Positions 25,627-33,964 of a stretch of DNA of 64,000 bases are shown here, piece by piece (position 1 is the stretch's first letter; each line of letters starts with the position of its first letter). Source of the DNA: Nocardioides panacisoli. Lineage in GTDB: Bacteria > Actinomycetota > Actinomycetes > Propionibacteriales > Nocardioidaceae. The translations under genes and the position numbers were made by a program. The notes under the pieces were generated by a model. That model saw only the letters and a program-made list of their open reading frames with translations, was not told where the DNA came from and searched no databases. The stretch lies in contig NZ_CP080409.1 of assembly GCF_019448235.1 (NCBI RefSeq), positions 3,410,001 through 3,474,000 on the forward strand. The letters run 5' to 3'.

Positions 25627-26349
25627 CTACCCGAACAACAACGGCAGCACGAACAGCATCGCCAGCGACCACGTGCAGTGGGTGAGGATCGGGGCGAGGA
25701 CTCCGCCGGAGGCGCGCCGCTGCAGGCCGGTGACGACGCCGAGGAAGGCGGCGGCGAAGCCGAGCATCACGTTGCCGGTGGCGAGCGTGGCGGCGGTGTA
25801 GGCGAGCGTGGTCCAGATGATGGGGTCGCGGCCGAGGGCGGCGAAGAGGGCACCGCGGAAGAAGAGTTCCTCGGCGACGCCGTTGATGGCGGTGACGGCG
25901 ACGAGCAGCACGAGTTCGGGGCCGCGGGCGGCGAGGGCGAGTTCGGCGATGGAGCCGACCTGCCGCTCGAGCCAGGGGATCTCCCGCACGATGAGCCCGC
26001 CGGCGGTGAAGACGGCGACGAGGGCGACGCCGAAGGTGAGCCCGGAGACGACGGGGCGGCGGCCGGTGCGTTCCGGCGTACCGGCGACGCGGCCCAGGCG
26101 CAGCGGCCCGGAAGCGAACGCGCCGGTGGTCCACAGCACGGCCAGCGCGAGGGTGAGCGGGTAGAACCACGGGCTGCCGGTCTCGGTGCGCAGCAGGGCG
26201 GCGAGGAGCCCGGAGCCGACGAGCAGGCAGCCGATGGCGACGAGCCGGCGGCGCCGCAGGGCGGCGGCGGAGGGCACGGGCGGCTCGGGACCGGGGCCGA
26301 GGACCTCGGTGAGCCACCCTCGCAGCCCGGCGGTCGCGCGCGTGGACAA
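25627..26349 (-). CDS. CPBP family intramembrane metalloprotease
   Basis: About 240 residues with six to eight membrane segments. The motif GVAEELFFRGALFAALG (EExxxR) and a later ILTHCTWSLA His motif are those of the CPBP/Abi family, relatives of eukaryotic Rce1. The TTG start at 26349 is supported by GGGAGG five bases upstream; the open frame beyond it is not family-like. Function in bacteria varies (peptide processing, immunity); nothing nearby specifies a substrate. Confidence 0.87.
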   Translation of the reverse strand: MSTRATAGLRGWLTEVLGPGPEPPVPSAAALRRRRLVAIGCLLVGSGLLAALLRTETGSPWFYPLTLALAVLWTTGAFASGPLRLGRVAGTPERTGRRPVVSGLTFGVALVAVFTAGGLIVREIPWLERQVGSIAELALAARGPELVLLVAVTAINGVAEELFFRGALFAALGRDPIIWTTLAYTAATLATGNVMLGFAAAFLGVVTGLQRRASGGVLAPILTHCTWSLAMLFVLPLLFG

Positions 26350-26435
26350 GGAGGCCTCCCGCTCGCGCGCCGCTCCCGGACGCGTGGTCGCTGCTCGGTC
26401 AGGCTCGCCGGCGAGGTCCGGCGGCCACTGCGAGC

Positions 26436-26867
26436 CTACGCAACGGGGGCGTGCAGCGCGGAGGCGCGCCGCAGGCCGACGATGACCACGGCGGCGACGA
26501 CGCCGTGCAGTGCGAGCAGCGACGAGGCCGCGGCGGCGGTGACCGCTCCGCTGGGGCCGAGCAGGGAGAGGAGGGTGACGAGGAGGGCGAGCACGGTCCA
26601 GTGCCGGGTGGCGCGGGGACTGCGGCCCTGCCACCAGCGCAGCAGTGCGCCGCCGGCGGCCGCGGCGATGACACTCGTCGCGAGCACGGCGGGGAGGCCG
26701 ACCTCCTGCCGGGTGCCGCCCTGCTCGACGGCGAGCTCGACGCCGCCGAAGGGCACGAAGGCGGTCCAGGCGACGGCGGCGCACAGGGCCGCGGCGGCGG
26801 TGACGACGCCGACGACGGACCAGGGGATGCGGGCGCGGACGGTGCGCGGGGTGGGCGTGGCGGCCAT
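26436..26867 (-). CDS. Four-segment membrane protein (DUF6069-like)
   Basis: 143 residues with four hydrophobic segments and a short outer loop (VPFGGVELAVEQGGTRQEVG). Size and layout agree with the DUF6069 family of actinobacterial membrane proteins. AGGGAG precedes the ATG. No function known; the neighbours give no clue. Confidence 0.65.
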   Translation of the reverse strand: MAATPTPRTVRARIPWSVVGVVTAAAALCAAVAWTAFVPFGGVELAVEQGGTRQEVGLPAVLATSVIAAAAGGALLRWWQGRSPRATRHWTVLALLVTLLSLLGPSGAVTAAAASSLLALHGVVAAVVIVGLRRASALHAPVA

Positions 26868-26993
26868 GGTGTGCTCCCTTCGCCGCCCGGGGCGGACGGT
26901 CGTCCTCGACGCTAGGCGGCCTCGCCGGGGCCGGCCATGGTTTTCGGTCCCGGATCGGGCGGGACACCTGTCATGTCGGGCGCGTGTACACCG

Positions 26994-27353
26994 TCAGTAG
27001 ACGAGGGCCTGCACGCCTTCGCGCAGCGACTCCTCGACGAAGGCGCTGGCGCCGGCGATACGGGCGCCGGGGAGCAGCTCGTCCTCGGTGAGCTCGCGGC
27101 GGGCGGCGCACTGCCCGCAGACGGTGAGGTGGCCGTGTTCGAGGATGGTCTGCAGCAGCTCGGGCAGGGGAGTGGCCATGGGCAGGTCGAGGTGTCCGCG
27201 CCCGGGCACGGCGAGCCAGGCGGCCTCGCCGGTGAGCCAGAGGCTGACGGGCACGCCGGAGGCGGCGGCGGTGGCGGCCACGGTGAAGCCCTGGTTGGCC
27301 CGCTCGGGGGCCTCGATGCCGCAGGTGACCTTCACGACCAGTTCGCGTGCCAT
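26994..27353 (-). CDS. DsrE family protein
   Basis: 119 residues of alpha/beta DsrE/DsrF-like fold: MARELVVKVTCGIEAPERANQGFTVA, a Gly-rich second strand, and VCGQCAARR with a CxxC pair in the position where sulfur-relay members carry their active Cys. It could take part in sulfane-sulfur transfer or be a structural relative. The ATG is 7 bases after a TAGGCT -10 box, so it is probably leaderless and shares a bidirectional promoter with the next gene. Confidence 0.82.
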   Translation of the reverse strand: MARELVVKVTCGIEAPERANQGFTVAATAAASGVPVSLWLTGEAAWLAVPGRGHLDLPMATPLPELLQTILEHGHLTVCGQCAARRELTEDELLPGARIAGASAFVEESLREGVQALVY

Positions 27354-27360
27354 GCTCAGC

Positions 27361-27370
27361 AGCCTAGACT
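27361..27370. promoter_or_regulatory. Overlapping divergent -10 boxes (bidirectional promoter)
   Basis: AGCCTAGACT holds TAGACT on the plus strand (27365-27370, 8 bases before the GTG at 27379) and TAGGCT on the minus strand (27366-27361, 7 bases before the ATG ending at 27353). The hexamers share two bases. Confidence 0.55.
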
Positions 27371-27378
27371 TGTCGCTC

Positions 27379-27873
27379 GTGGCGTTTCACATCCCTGAGA
27401 ACCTGCACGCAGACTGCGGACCGATCGCGTGGATGCTGGGCACCTGGCGCGGCAACGGTCACGGTGACTACCCGACGATCGACAAGTTCGAGTACGGCCA
27501 GGAGCTGATCTTCCAGCAGGACGGCCGTCCGTTCTTCCACTACATGGCGCGGTCGTGGATCGTGGACGAGAACGGCGAGAAGGTGCGTGACGCCGCCCAG
27601 GAGACCGGGTTCCTGCGCTGCCGCCCCGGTGGCAAGGTCGAGATGACGTTGACGCACATGACCGGCTTCGTGGAGATCTGGTACGGCGATGCCGCGGACG
27701 GCAAGGTGGAGCTGGTGACCGACGCTGTGGCGCGCACCGAGAGCGCCAAGGAGTACGCCGGCGGCAAGCGTCTCTACGGCAACGTGGAGGGCGACCTGCT
27801 CTACGCCTACGACATGGCGGCGATGGGACAGGAGCTGCAACCCCACCTGTGGGCGAGGCTCAAGCGTGGCTGA
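27379..27873 (+). CDS. Nitrobindin-like heme-binding protein (FABP-like)
   Basis: 164 residues. The motif WMLGTWRGNGHGDYPTI is the diagnostic GxWxGxGxGxYP of bacterial nitrobindins, followed by the FEYGQEL and ARTESAKE strands; the proximal heme ligand His is expected in QPHLWARLKR near the C terminus. Family members bind ferric heme and isomerise peroxynitrite to nitrate. GTG start at leaderless spacing from a -10 box. It overlaps the Fur gene by 8 bases, so the two are co-expressed. Confidence 0.88.
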   Translation: MAFHIPENLHADCGPIAWMLGTWRGNGHGDYPTIDKFEYGQELIFQQDGRPFFHYMARSWIVDENGEKVRDAAQETGFLRCRPGGKVEMTLTHMTGFVEIWYGDAADGKVELVTDAVARTESAKEYAGGKRLYGNVEGDLLYAYDMAAMGQELQPHLWARLKRG

Positions 27874-28282
27874 CTGGCGCGAGGCGCTCCGCGCCAAGGG
27901 CTACCGGCTCACGCCGCAGCGTGAGCTGATCCTCGGCGCGGTCGACGAGCTGGGTCACGCGACGCCGGACGAGGTGCTGGCGCACGTGCAACAGCACGCC
28001 TCGACGGTGAACTCCTCCACGGTCTACCGGACGCTGGAGGTCCTGGAGGAGCTGGGGCTGGTGCGGCACGCGCACCTGAGCGACCGGGCGCCGACGTACC
28101 ACTCGACGCGGGGTGAGGAGCACTTCCACCTGGTGTGCCGGTCCTGCCGCAAGGTGGTCTCGGTGCCGGCGGAGGAAGCAAACGCCTTCCTCTCGGCGTT
28201 GTCCCGACAGCACGCCTTCACGCCCGACGTGGGTCACCTGACCGTCTTCGGGCGCTGCCACGATTGTGAGGAGACATCATGA
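27866..28282 (+). CDS. Fur-family metalloregulator (FurB/Zur-like)
   Basis: 138 residues. Winged helix with YRLTPQRELIL and the recognition region SSTVYRTLEVLEELGLV, then the dimer domain with metal ligands HFHLVCRSC, and the structural zinc site completed by CHDC near the end. The two CxxC pairs and length fit FurB/Zur-type regulators. Which metal it senses cannot be read. GTG start within the end of the nitrobindin-like gene; its own stop overlaps the ygfZ ATG. Confidence 0.88.
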   Translation: MADWREALRAKGYRLTPQRELILGAVDELGHATPDEVLAHVQQHASTVNSSTVYRTLEVLEELGLVRHAHLSDRAPTYHSTRGEEHFHLVCRSCRKVVSVPAEEANAFLSALSRQHAFTPDVGHLTVFGRCHDCEETS

Positions 28283-29346
28283 CTGCCGCGAGCCCGCTGC
28301 TGGGCCTGCCCGGCGCGGTGGCCAGCGAGGGGATCGACGCCCCGGTGGCCGCCCACTACGGATCGCTCTACGGCGAGCAGACGACGCTCGCTGCCGGCGA
28401 CGGCTTCGTGGACCTCTCGCACCGCGACGTGGTGCGCATCAGCGGACCGGACCGGCTCACCTGGCTGCACTCGCTGACGACGCAGTCCTTCGAGGGGCTG
28501 CCCGAGGCGCAGTGGACCGATGCGCTGATCCTGAGCCCGCAGGGCAAGGTGGAGCACGCGTTCACCGGTGTGGACGACGGCGAGTCCTTCACCGCCCACA
28601 CCGAGCCGGGGCGCGCTGCGGCGCTGATCGACTTCCTGGAGTCGATGAAGTTCATGACCCGTGTCGAGATCGCCGACGTGACCGACGAGGTGGCGGTCGC
28701 CTGGCGCCCCGAGACGCCCGACTCGTCGCGGCCGGCGAGGTTCGACCTGGTGCCGCGGGACCAGCTCGAGCAGTACGCCGCGGCCGCCGGTCCGGCGGCG
28801 GGCCTGTGGGCGTATGACGCCCTGCGCATCGAGCGGGGTGAGCCACGGTTCGGCGTGGACACCGACGACCGGACGATCCCCAACGAGGTCGGCTGGCTGC
28901 ACAGCCACGTCCACCTGGACAAGGGCTGCTACCGCGGCCAGGAGACGGTGGCGCGGGTCCACAACCTCGGAAAGCCGCCCCGCCGCCTGGCGATGCTCCA
29001 CCTGGACGGCTCCGAGAACCGGCTCCCGGCGCCCGGCACCCCGATCTACAAGGCCGACGACGCCCCCGCCCCGTCCTCGGAGGCCGAGCCGTCGTCCCCG
29101 GTGGTCGAGCCGTCTTCGGTGGTCGAGCCTGTCGAGACCTCGGAAACCTCCACGGCCACCAAGCGCCCACCGAAGCAGGTCGGCGTGGTCGGCTCCTCGG
29201 CGCGTCACCACGAGCTCGGCCCGATCGCGCTGGCGATCCTCAAGCGCAACGTGCCGACCGACGCCGCACTGATGGTCGACGACCTGCCCGCGGCGCAGGA
29301 GGTCGTGGTCGACCCCGAGGTCGGGCTGCACTTCCGCCACCGCTGA
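28279..29346 (+). CDS. ygfZ: Folate-binding protein YgfZ
   Basis: 355 residues of the GcvT-like fold with the conserved KGCYRGQE motif that defines YgfZ (Cys near residue 217). It uses folate in maintenance of Fe-S cluster enzymes and in tRNA modification. The ATG overlaps the Fur stop (ATGA). Between the two C-terminal domain strands (residues about 258-297) there is a Pro/Ser/Glu-rich insertion whose SSVVEPVETSE part is encoded by the dispersed GGTCGAGCCTGTCGAGACC repeat, so the gene has absorbed a repeat without losing frame. Confidence 0.9.
   Translation: MTAASPLLGLPGAVASEGIDAPVAAHYGSLYGEQTTLAAGDGFVDLSHRDVVRISGPDRLTWLHSLTTQSFEGLPEAQWTDALILSPQGKVEHAFTGVDDGESFTAHTEPGRAAALIDFLESMKFMTRVEIADVTDEVAVAWRPETPDSSRPARFDLVPRDQLEQYAAAAGPAAGLWAYDALRIERGEPRFGVDTDDRTIPNEVGWLHSHVHLDKGCYRGQETVARVHNLGKPPRRLAMLHLDGSENRLPAPGTPIYKADDAPAPSSEAEPSSPVVEPSSVVEPVETSETSTATKRPPKQVGVVGSSARHHELGPIALAILKRNVPTDAALMVDDLPAAQEVVVDPEVGLHFRHR
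29100..29139 (+). repeat. Intragenic GGTCGAG repeat in ygfZ
   Basis: Two GGTGGTCGAGCC units; the second (29118-29139) continues as TGTCGAGACC, the complete palindromic form. Total length is a multiple of three in context, and the reading frame is kept as a disordered loop. Confidence 0.8.
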
Positions 29347-29355
29347 GGCGGTCGG

Positions 29356-30411
29356 TCAGTCGACGTCCTGCTCCTCGGGCAGTTCGTCGACCGCGTCGTT
29401 GGCCTCCTGCCAGGCCAGGTACTCGTCGTGGGCGACGGCGTCGAAGAGGTCCCGCGTCGCCGGGCGGTCGAGGCGCACGATGCTGGCGCCGTCGACGGTG
29501 TCGGTGCCGAGCGTCGGGACGGTCACGAAGCTCAGGTCGCCGGGTCGCAGGCCGCGGTGCTGGAGGGCGAGGGAGCGGATGCGGCCGTTGTCGAGGCTGC
29601 TGTCGACGGCGAGGAACTCGTCGAGGGTGCCCGCGAGGCTGGTGATCTCGAGGGGGTTGCGCAGCACGCCGGCGGAGGAGAGCTTCTTGAAGATCGCCCG
29701 CACGAAGTTCTGCTGGCGTTCGATGCGGTCGAAGTCGCCGCGGGGGAGGCTCTTGCGTTCGCGCACGTACTCGAGGGCAGCTTCGCCCTCGAGGTGGATG
29801 TCCTGGCCGTCCTCGTCGGCGACGTCGACGCCCCCGACGGCGTCGGTGATGCCGTCGAACCCGTTCCAGTCGAGCACCACCGAGTGGTCCATGCGTACGC
29901 CGGTGAGGTCCTCGAGGGTGCGCGCGAGCAGGGCGGGGCCGCCGTAGGAGAAGGAGGCGTTGATCTTGTCCGTGCCGTGGCCGGGCACGTCGACGTAGGA
30001 GTCGCGCGGGATGGAGACGAGCTGTCCCTCGGTGCGGTTGGCATTGAGGTGCAGGACCATGATGGTGTCGCTGCGGAACGCGCCGGCGGGCCAGGTGTCG
30101 GCGCCGAGCGCGTCCTCGAGGTCGGTGCCCTTGCCGTCGTCGACGCCGGCGATGACGACGTTGATGGGGGAGCCGTCCTTGACCTCGACCGACTCCGGCC
30201 GGTCCGGGCGATCGAGGTGGGCCTCGAAACGCTGGATGCCGGCGATGTCGCCGTTGATGCGCCAGAGCCAGCCACCGACGACCAGGGCCAGGACGACGGG
30301 CAGCGCGACGAGGATCAGCAGGGCCCGGTGGCGCCGCAGGAAGCTCGCGGAGTGGGTCTGACGCCCCGGTTCGTCGAGCATGCCGCCGTCGCTCACCAGA
30401 TCAACGGACAT
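29356..30411 (-). CDS. LytR-CpsA-Psr (LCP) family glycopolymer ligase
   Basis: 351 residues. A cytoplasmic head, one membrane segment near 30-50, then the LCP domain with FRSDTIMVLHLN, LVSIPRDSYVDVPGHGTDKINASFSYGG and YVRERKSLPRGDFDRIERQQ, all core LCP motifs including the Arg residues that bind polyprenyl pyrophosphate. The family attaches teichoic acid, arabinogalactan or capsule to peptidoglycan. It ends in an acidic tail (LPEEQDVD). It could attach the glycan of region 1, though it is 10 kb away and divergent from rfbB. Confidence 0.93.
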   Translation of the reverse strand: MSVDLVSDGGMLDEPGRQTHSASFLRRHRALLILVALPVVLALVVGGWLWRINGDIAGIQRFEAHLDRPDRPESVEVKDGSPINVVIAGVDDGKGTDLEDALGADTWPAGAFRSDTIMVLHLNANRTEGQLVSIPRDSYVDVPGHGTDKINASFSYGGPALLARTLEDLTGVRMDHSVVLDWNGFDGITDAVGGVDVADEDGQDIHLEGEAALEYVRERKSLPRGDFDRIERQQNFVRAIFKKLSSAGVLRNPLEITSLAGTLDEFLAVDSSLDNGRIRSLALQHRGLRPGDLSFVTVPTLGTDTVDGASIVRLDRPATRDLFDAVAHDEYLAWQEANDAVDELPEEQDVD

Positions 30412-30547
30412 GTGGGGAGCGTAGGCGCGGCACCGGGCGGCGGTGTCGTCACGCGGGATACGTACCCGAAACGGGCGACCGGTGGCCGCGCCACGGGTCG
30501 ATTCCCGTCCCGGACGTCGCGTGGGGGCGACGCCGGGTGACCAGCCC

Positions 30548-30553
30548 TAGAAT
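30548..30553 (+). promoter_or_regulatory. -10 box for rfbB
   Basis: TAGAAT, 7 bases before the GTG at 30561; leaderless spacing. This argues against the in-frame ATG at 30552 and GTG at 30537 as starts. Confidence 0.5.
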
Positions 30554-30560
30554 GCCTGGC

Positions 30561-31559
30561 GTGCGCAAGATCTTGGTGACCGGCGGCGCCGGCTTCATCG
30601 GGGTGAACCTCGTGCACCACCTGCTCGAGCAAACCGATCTGACTGTCACAGTGTTGGACCGGATCACCTACGCGGCCTCCCCCGAGGCGTTGGCCGGGAT
30701 GCCCTCGGACCGCGTCGAGGTCGTCGTGGGAGACGTGACCGATGGTGCGCTCGTGAATCACCTCGTCGCTGGCCACGACACGGTCGTGCACGCGGCGGCG
30801 GAGTCGCACAATGACAACTCCCTGCGTGATCCCACTCGCTTCGTGCACACCAACGTGCTCGGAACCCTCACGGTGCTGGAGGCAGTACGACGCCACGACG
30901 TCCGGATGCACCACATCTCCACCGACGAGGTGCACGGCGACCTCCCGCTCGAGAGCACCGACCGGTTCGACGAGAGCACGCCGTACGCTCCGAGCAGCCC
31001 GTACTCCGCTTCGAAGGCCAGTGCTGACCACCTGGTGCGGGCATGGGTACGAAGCTTCGGGGTCGCAGCCACCATCTCCAACTCCTCGAATAACTACGGT
31101 CCGTGGCAGCACGTGGAGAAGTTCATCCCCCGACAAATCACTGCGCTTCTGGAGGGCGAGCGCCCCCGGGTGTTCGGCTCGGGGGACAACGTCCGGGACT
31201 GGATCCATGTCGCGGACCATGTCAGTGCGCTGCTGAGGATCCTGGAGGCAGGACAGCCGGGCGAGACCTACCTCGTCGGCGCGGACTGCGAACGAAGCAA
31301 CCGCGACGTGGTCCGCACGCTCCTGCGCCTCGTGGGCCGATCCGAGGACGACATCGACTTCGTCGACGATCGCCCGGGCCACGACCTGAGGTATGCCATC
31401 GACGCGTCGAGGGTCCGCGGCGAGCTGGGATGGTCGCCCGAGCATGCCGACCTCGCGGTGGGCCTGGAACGCACGATCGAGTGGTACCGGTGCCACGCCG
31501 AGTGGTGGCGATCCGACCGATTGCGGGTGGAGACCGGGTACCGGGCGCGAGGTCAATGA
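30561..31559 (+). CDS. rfbB: dTDP-glucose 4,6-dehydratase
   Basis: About 332 residues, an extended SDR: ILVTGGAGFIGVNLV cofactor loop, catalytic HISTDEVHG, YSASKASADHLV (YxxxK) and SNNYGPWQHVEKFIPRQI. It converts dTDP-glucose to dTDP-4-keto-6-deoxyglucose, the precursor of rhamnose and other deoxysugars. The usual partners rmlA, rmlC and rmlD are not in the window. The 5' third has more A/T-ending codons than its neighbours, a possible sign of transfer. A strong terminator follows. Confidence 0.92.
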   Translation: MRKILVTGGAGFIGVNLVHHLLEQTDLTVTVLDRITYAASPEALAGMPSDRVEVVVGDVTDGALVNHLVAGHDTVVHAAAESHNDNSLRDPTRFVHTNVLGTLTVLEAVRRHDVRMHHISTDEVHGDLPLESTDRFDESTPYAPSSPYSASKASADHLVRAWVRSFGVAATISNSSNNYGPWQHVEKFIPRQITALLEGERPRVFGSGDNVRDWIHVADHVSALLRILEAGQPGETYLVGADCERSNRDVVRTLLRLVGRSEDDIDFVDDRPGHDLRYAIDASRVRGELGWSPEHADLAVGLERTIEWYRCHAEWWRSDRLRVETGYRARGQ

Positions 31560-31585
31560 CTCGCGCCGACGCTCCTGTCGGTCGC

Positions 31586-31628
31586 ACTGAACGGGGCGTC
31601 GCCGGTCTCCGGCGACGCCCCGTTCAGT
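31586..31628. terminator. Bidirectional terminator between rfbB and cysN
   Basis: Perfect 20-base stem (ACTGAACGGGGCGTCGCCGG and its complement) with a TCT loop, between two convergent genes. No T run is needed for function at this stem strength. Confidence 0.85.
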
Positions 31629-31645
31629 GCGGTGCTGAGGATGCC

Positions 31646-32908
31646 TCAGTCGTTGATCATGCCGGCCGCCACGGTGACGCCAGTGGCCTCGTCGATGAGG
31701 ATGAAGGAGCCGGTGTCGCGGTTGCGCGAGTAGGGGTCGCACAGCAGCGGAACGGTGGTGCGGAGCTTGATGCGGCCGATCTCGTTGAGCGCGAGCTCAT
31801 CTGCGTCCTGGTCCCGGTGCAAGGTGTTGATGTCCATCTTGTACTGGATGTCCTTGACCAGGGCACGACCCGTGCGGGTGGTGTGCTTGATCGCGAGCTT
31901 CTGCCGCGGCTGCAGCTTGCCCGGGGCCATCCAGCAGACCATCGCGTCGATGTCCTGGCTGGGTTCGGGAGCGTTGTTGACGCGGGCGATCATGTCGCCG
32001 CGGGAGACGTCGACGTCGTCCTCGAGGCGCACCGTGACGCTCATCGGCGGGAAGGCCTCGTCGATCTCCTTGTCGAAGAGGTCGATCGCCTGGATCTTGC
32101 TCGTCATGCCCGAGGGCAGCACGATCACCTCGTCGCCGGGCTTCATGACCCCGCCGGCGATCTGGCCGGCGTACCCGCGGTAGTCGTGGTGCTCATCGGA
32201 CTTGGGGCGCACGACGTACTGCACGGGCAGGCGGGCGTCGATCAGGTCGCGGTCGGAGGCGACGTGGACGTGCTCGAGGTGGTGCAGCAGCGTCGGGCCG
32301 GAGTACCAGTCCATGTTCTCCGAGCGGTCCACGACGTTGTCGCCCTGGAGCGCAGAGATCGGGATCACCGTCAGGTCCGGGATGTTGAGCTTCGTCGCGA
32401 ACTGGGTGAACTGCTGGTGGATCTCGTTGTAGACGTCCTCGGAGTAGTCCACGAGGTCCATCTTGTTCACCGCCAGCACCAGGTGCGGCACCCGCAGCAG
32501 CGACAGGATCACCGCGTGACGGTGCGACTGCTCGGTCAGGCCGTTGCGGGCGTCCACCAGCACCAGGCCCAGGTCGGCGGTCGAGGCGCCGGTGACCATG
32601 TTGCGGGTGTACTGCACGTGGCCCGGGGTGTCGGCGATGATGAACTTGCGGTTCGGCGTCGCGAAGTAGCGGTAGGCGACATCGATGGTGATGCCCTGCT
32701 CCCGCTCCGAACGCAGGCCGTCGGTCAGCAGTGCCAGGTCGGTGTAGTCGTAGCCCTTGTCCTGGCTCGTCTTCTGCACCGACTCCATCTGGTCCTCGAA
32801 GATCGACTTCGAGTCCATCAGCAGGCGGCCGATCAGGGTCGACTTGCCGTCGTCCACCGACCCCGCCGTGGCGAAGCGCAGGAGGTCCATCCCAGTTTCG
32901 TTGCTCAT
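31646..32908 (-). CDS. cysN: Sulfate adenylyltransferase subunit 1 (GTPase)
   Basis: 420 residues. GTPase motifs GSVDDGKST (G1), DTPGH (G3) and NKMD (G4), then beta-barrel domains two and three as in EF-Tu relatives. With CysD it makes APS from sulfate and ATP, coupling GTP hydrolysis to the reaction. Unlike CysNC proteins it carries no APS kinase domain; that activity is in the fusion gene at 37688-39577. The start overlaps the cysD stop by one base. Confidence 0.96.
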   Translation of the reverse strand: MSNETGMDLLRFATAGSVDDGKSTLIGRLLMDSKSIFEDQMESVQKTSQDKGYDYTDLALLTDGLRSEREQGITIDVAYRYFATPNRKFIIADTPGHVQYTRNMVTGASTADLGLVLVDARNGLTEQSHRHAVILSLLRVPHLVLAVNKMDLVDYSEDVYNEIHQQFTQFATKLNIPDLTVIPISALQGDNVVDRSENMDWYSGPTLLHHLEHVHVASDRDLIDARLPVQYVVRPKSDEHHDYRGYAGQIAGGVMKPGDEVIVLPSGMTSKIQAIDLFDKEIDEAFPPMSVTVRLEDDVDVSRGDMIARVNNAPEPSQDIDAMVCWMAPGKLQPRQKLAIKHTTRTGRALVKDIQYKMDINTLHRDQDADELALNEIGRIKLRTTVPLLCDPYSRNRDTGSFILIDEATGVTVAAGMIND

Positions 32909-33822
32909 CAGAAGTAGCCCTCCTTCTTGCGGTCCTCCATGGCGGCCTCGGAGAACCGGTCATCGCCGCGGGTCGCGCCGCGCTCGGTGATGCGCGAGGC
33001 GGCGACCTCCTCGACGATCTTGTCGATGGTGTCGGCCTCGGACTCCACGCAGCCGGTCAGCGTCAGGTCGCCGACGGTGCGGAAGCGCACCGTGCGCTCC
33101 TGCACGGTCTCGCCCTCACGGCACGGGTTGTACTCGCTCTCGGAGAGCAGCATCCCGTCGCGCTCGAAGACGCGGCGCTGGTGGGAGTAGTAGATCGAGG
33201 GGATCTCGATCCCCTCGCGGCCGATGTAGTCCCAGATGTCGAGCTCGGTCCAGTTCGAGATCGGGAAGATCCGCATGTGCTCGCCCTCGTGGAGCCGACC
33301 GTTGTAGAGGTTCCACAGCTCGGGGCGCTGGTTCTTCGGGTCCCACTGGCCGAACTCGTCGCGGTGGGAGAACACCCGCTCCTTCGCGCGGGCCTTCTCC
33401 TCGTCGCGGCGACCACCGCCGAACGCGGCGGTGAAGCCCTCCTCCTCCAGCACGTGCAGCAGCGTGCCGATCTGGAGGCGGTTGCGCGGCGTCTTGCCGT
33501 CGTCGACGACGATGCCGTCCTTGATGGCCTGCTCGACCGAGGCGACGATCAGGCGCACGCCGAGGCGGTCCACCCAGTTGTCGCGGGTGGCCAGCACCTC
33601 GGGGAAGTCGTAGCCGGTGTCGACCTGGAGCACCGGGAAGGGGATGCGCGCCGGGTAGAAGGCCTTCTCGGCCAAGCGCATCATCACGATCGAGTCCTTG
33701 CCGCCCGAGAACATCAGCACGGGCTTCTCGAACTCGGCCGCGACCTCACGGAAGATGTGGATCGACTCGGCCTCCAACTGGTCCAGCTGGCTCAGCCGGT
33801 AGTCGCTGTGTGTCTTCGTCAT
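32908..33822 (-). CDS. cysD: Sulfate adenylyltransferase subunit 2
   Basis: 304 residues of the PP-loop ATP pyrophosphatase family with SGGKDSIVMMRLA near the N terminus, the QVDTGYDFPE and GGRRDEEKARAKER segments and the usual Cys-containing CREGETVQ/LTGCVESEAD C terminus. It adenylates sulfate. First gene of the cysDN operon. The ribosome binding site is weak (AAAGGA about 16 bases upstream). The divergent upstream region has a 16-base inverted repeat. Confidence 0.96.
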   Translation of the reverse strand: MTKTHSDYRLSQLDQLEAESIHIFREVAAEFEKPVLMFSGGKDSIVMMRLAEKAFYPARIPFPVLQVDTGYDFPEVLATRDNWVDRLGVRLIVASVEQAIKDGIVVDDGKTPRNRLQIGTLLHVLEEEGFTAAFGGGRRDEEKARAKERVFSHRDEFGQWDPKNQRPELWNLYNGRLHEGEHMRIFPISNWTELDIWDYIGREGIEIPSIYYSHQRRVFERDGMLLSESEYNPCREGETVQERTVRFRTVGDLTLTGCVESEADTIDKIVEEVAASRITERGATRGDDRFSEAAMEDRKKEGYF

Positions 33823-33917
33823 GACGGAAACAGCGCGGTCCTTTCGTGAGGCGTCTCCGGGACAAGCGCGCCCATCGTGCCACGACGTCCCACACGATGG
33901 GGCATCTGCGCCCCGCG

Positions 33918-33933
33918 CGTAGACAAATCTACG
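33918..33933. promoter_or_regulatory. Inverted repeat between cysD and a DUF4143 gene
   Basis: CGTAGA-CAAA-TCTACG, perfect 6-base arms. It sits where the -35 region of the downstream gene (-10 TATCCT at 33953) would be and about 95 bases upstream of cysD. Candidate operator; the regulator is unknown. Confidence 0.4.
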
Positions 33934-33952
33934 AGTTCGGACCTGGTCGCCC

Positions 33953-33958
33953 TATCCT
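33953..33958 (+). promoter_or_regulatory. -10 box for the DUF4143 gene
   Basis: TATCCT, 6 bases before the GTG at 33965; leaderless spacing. Confidence 0.45.
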
Positions 33959-33964
33959 CGCCGG

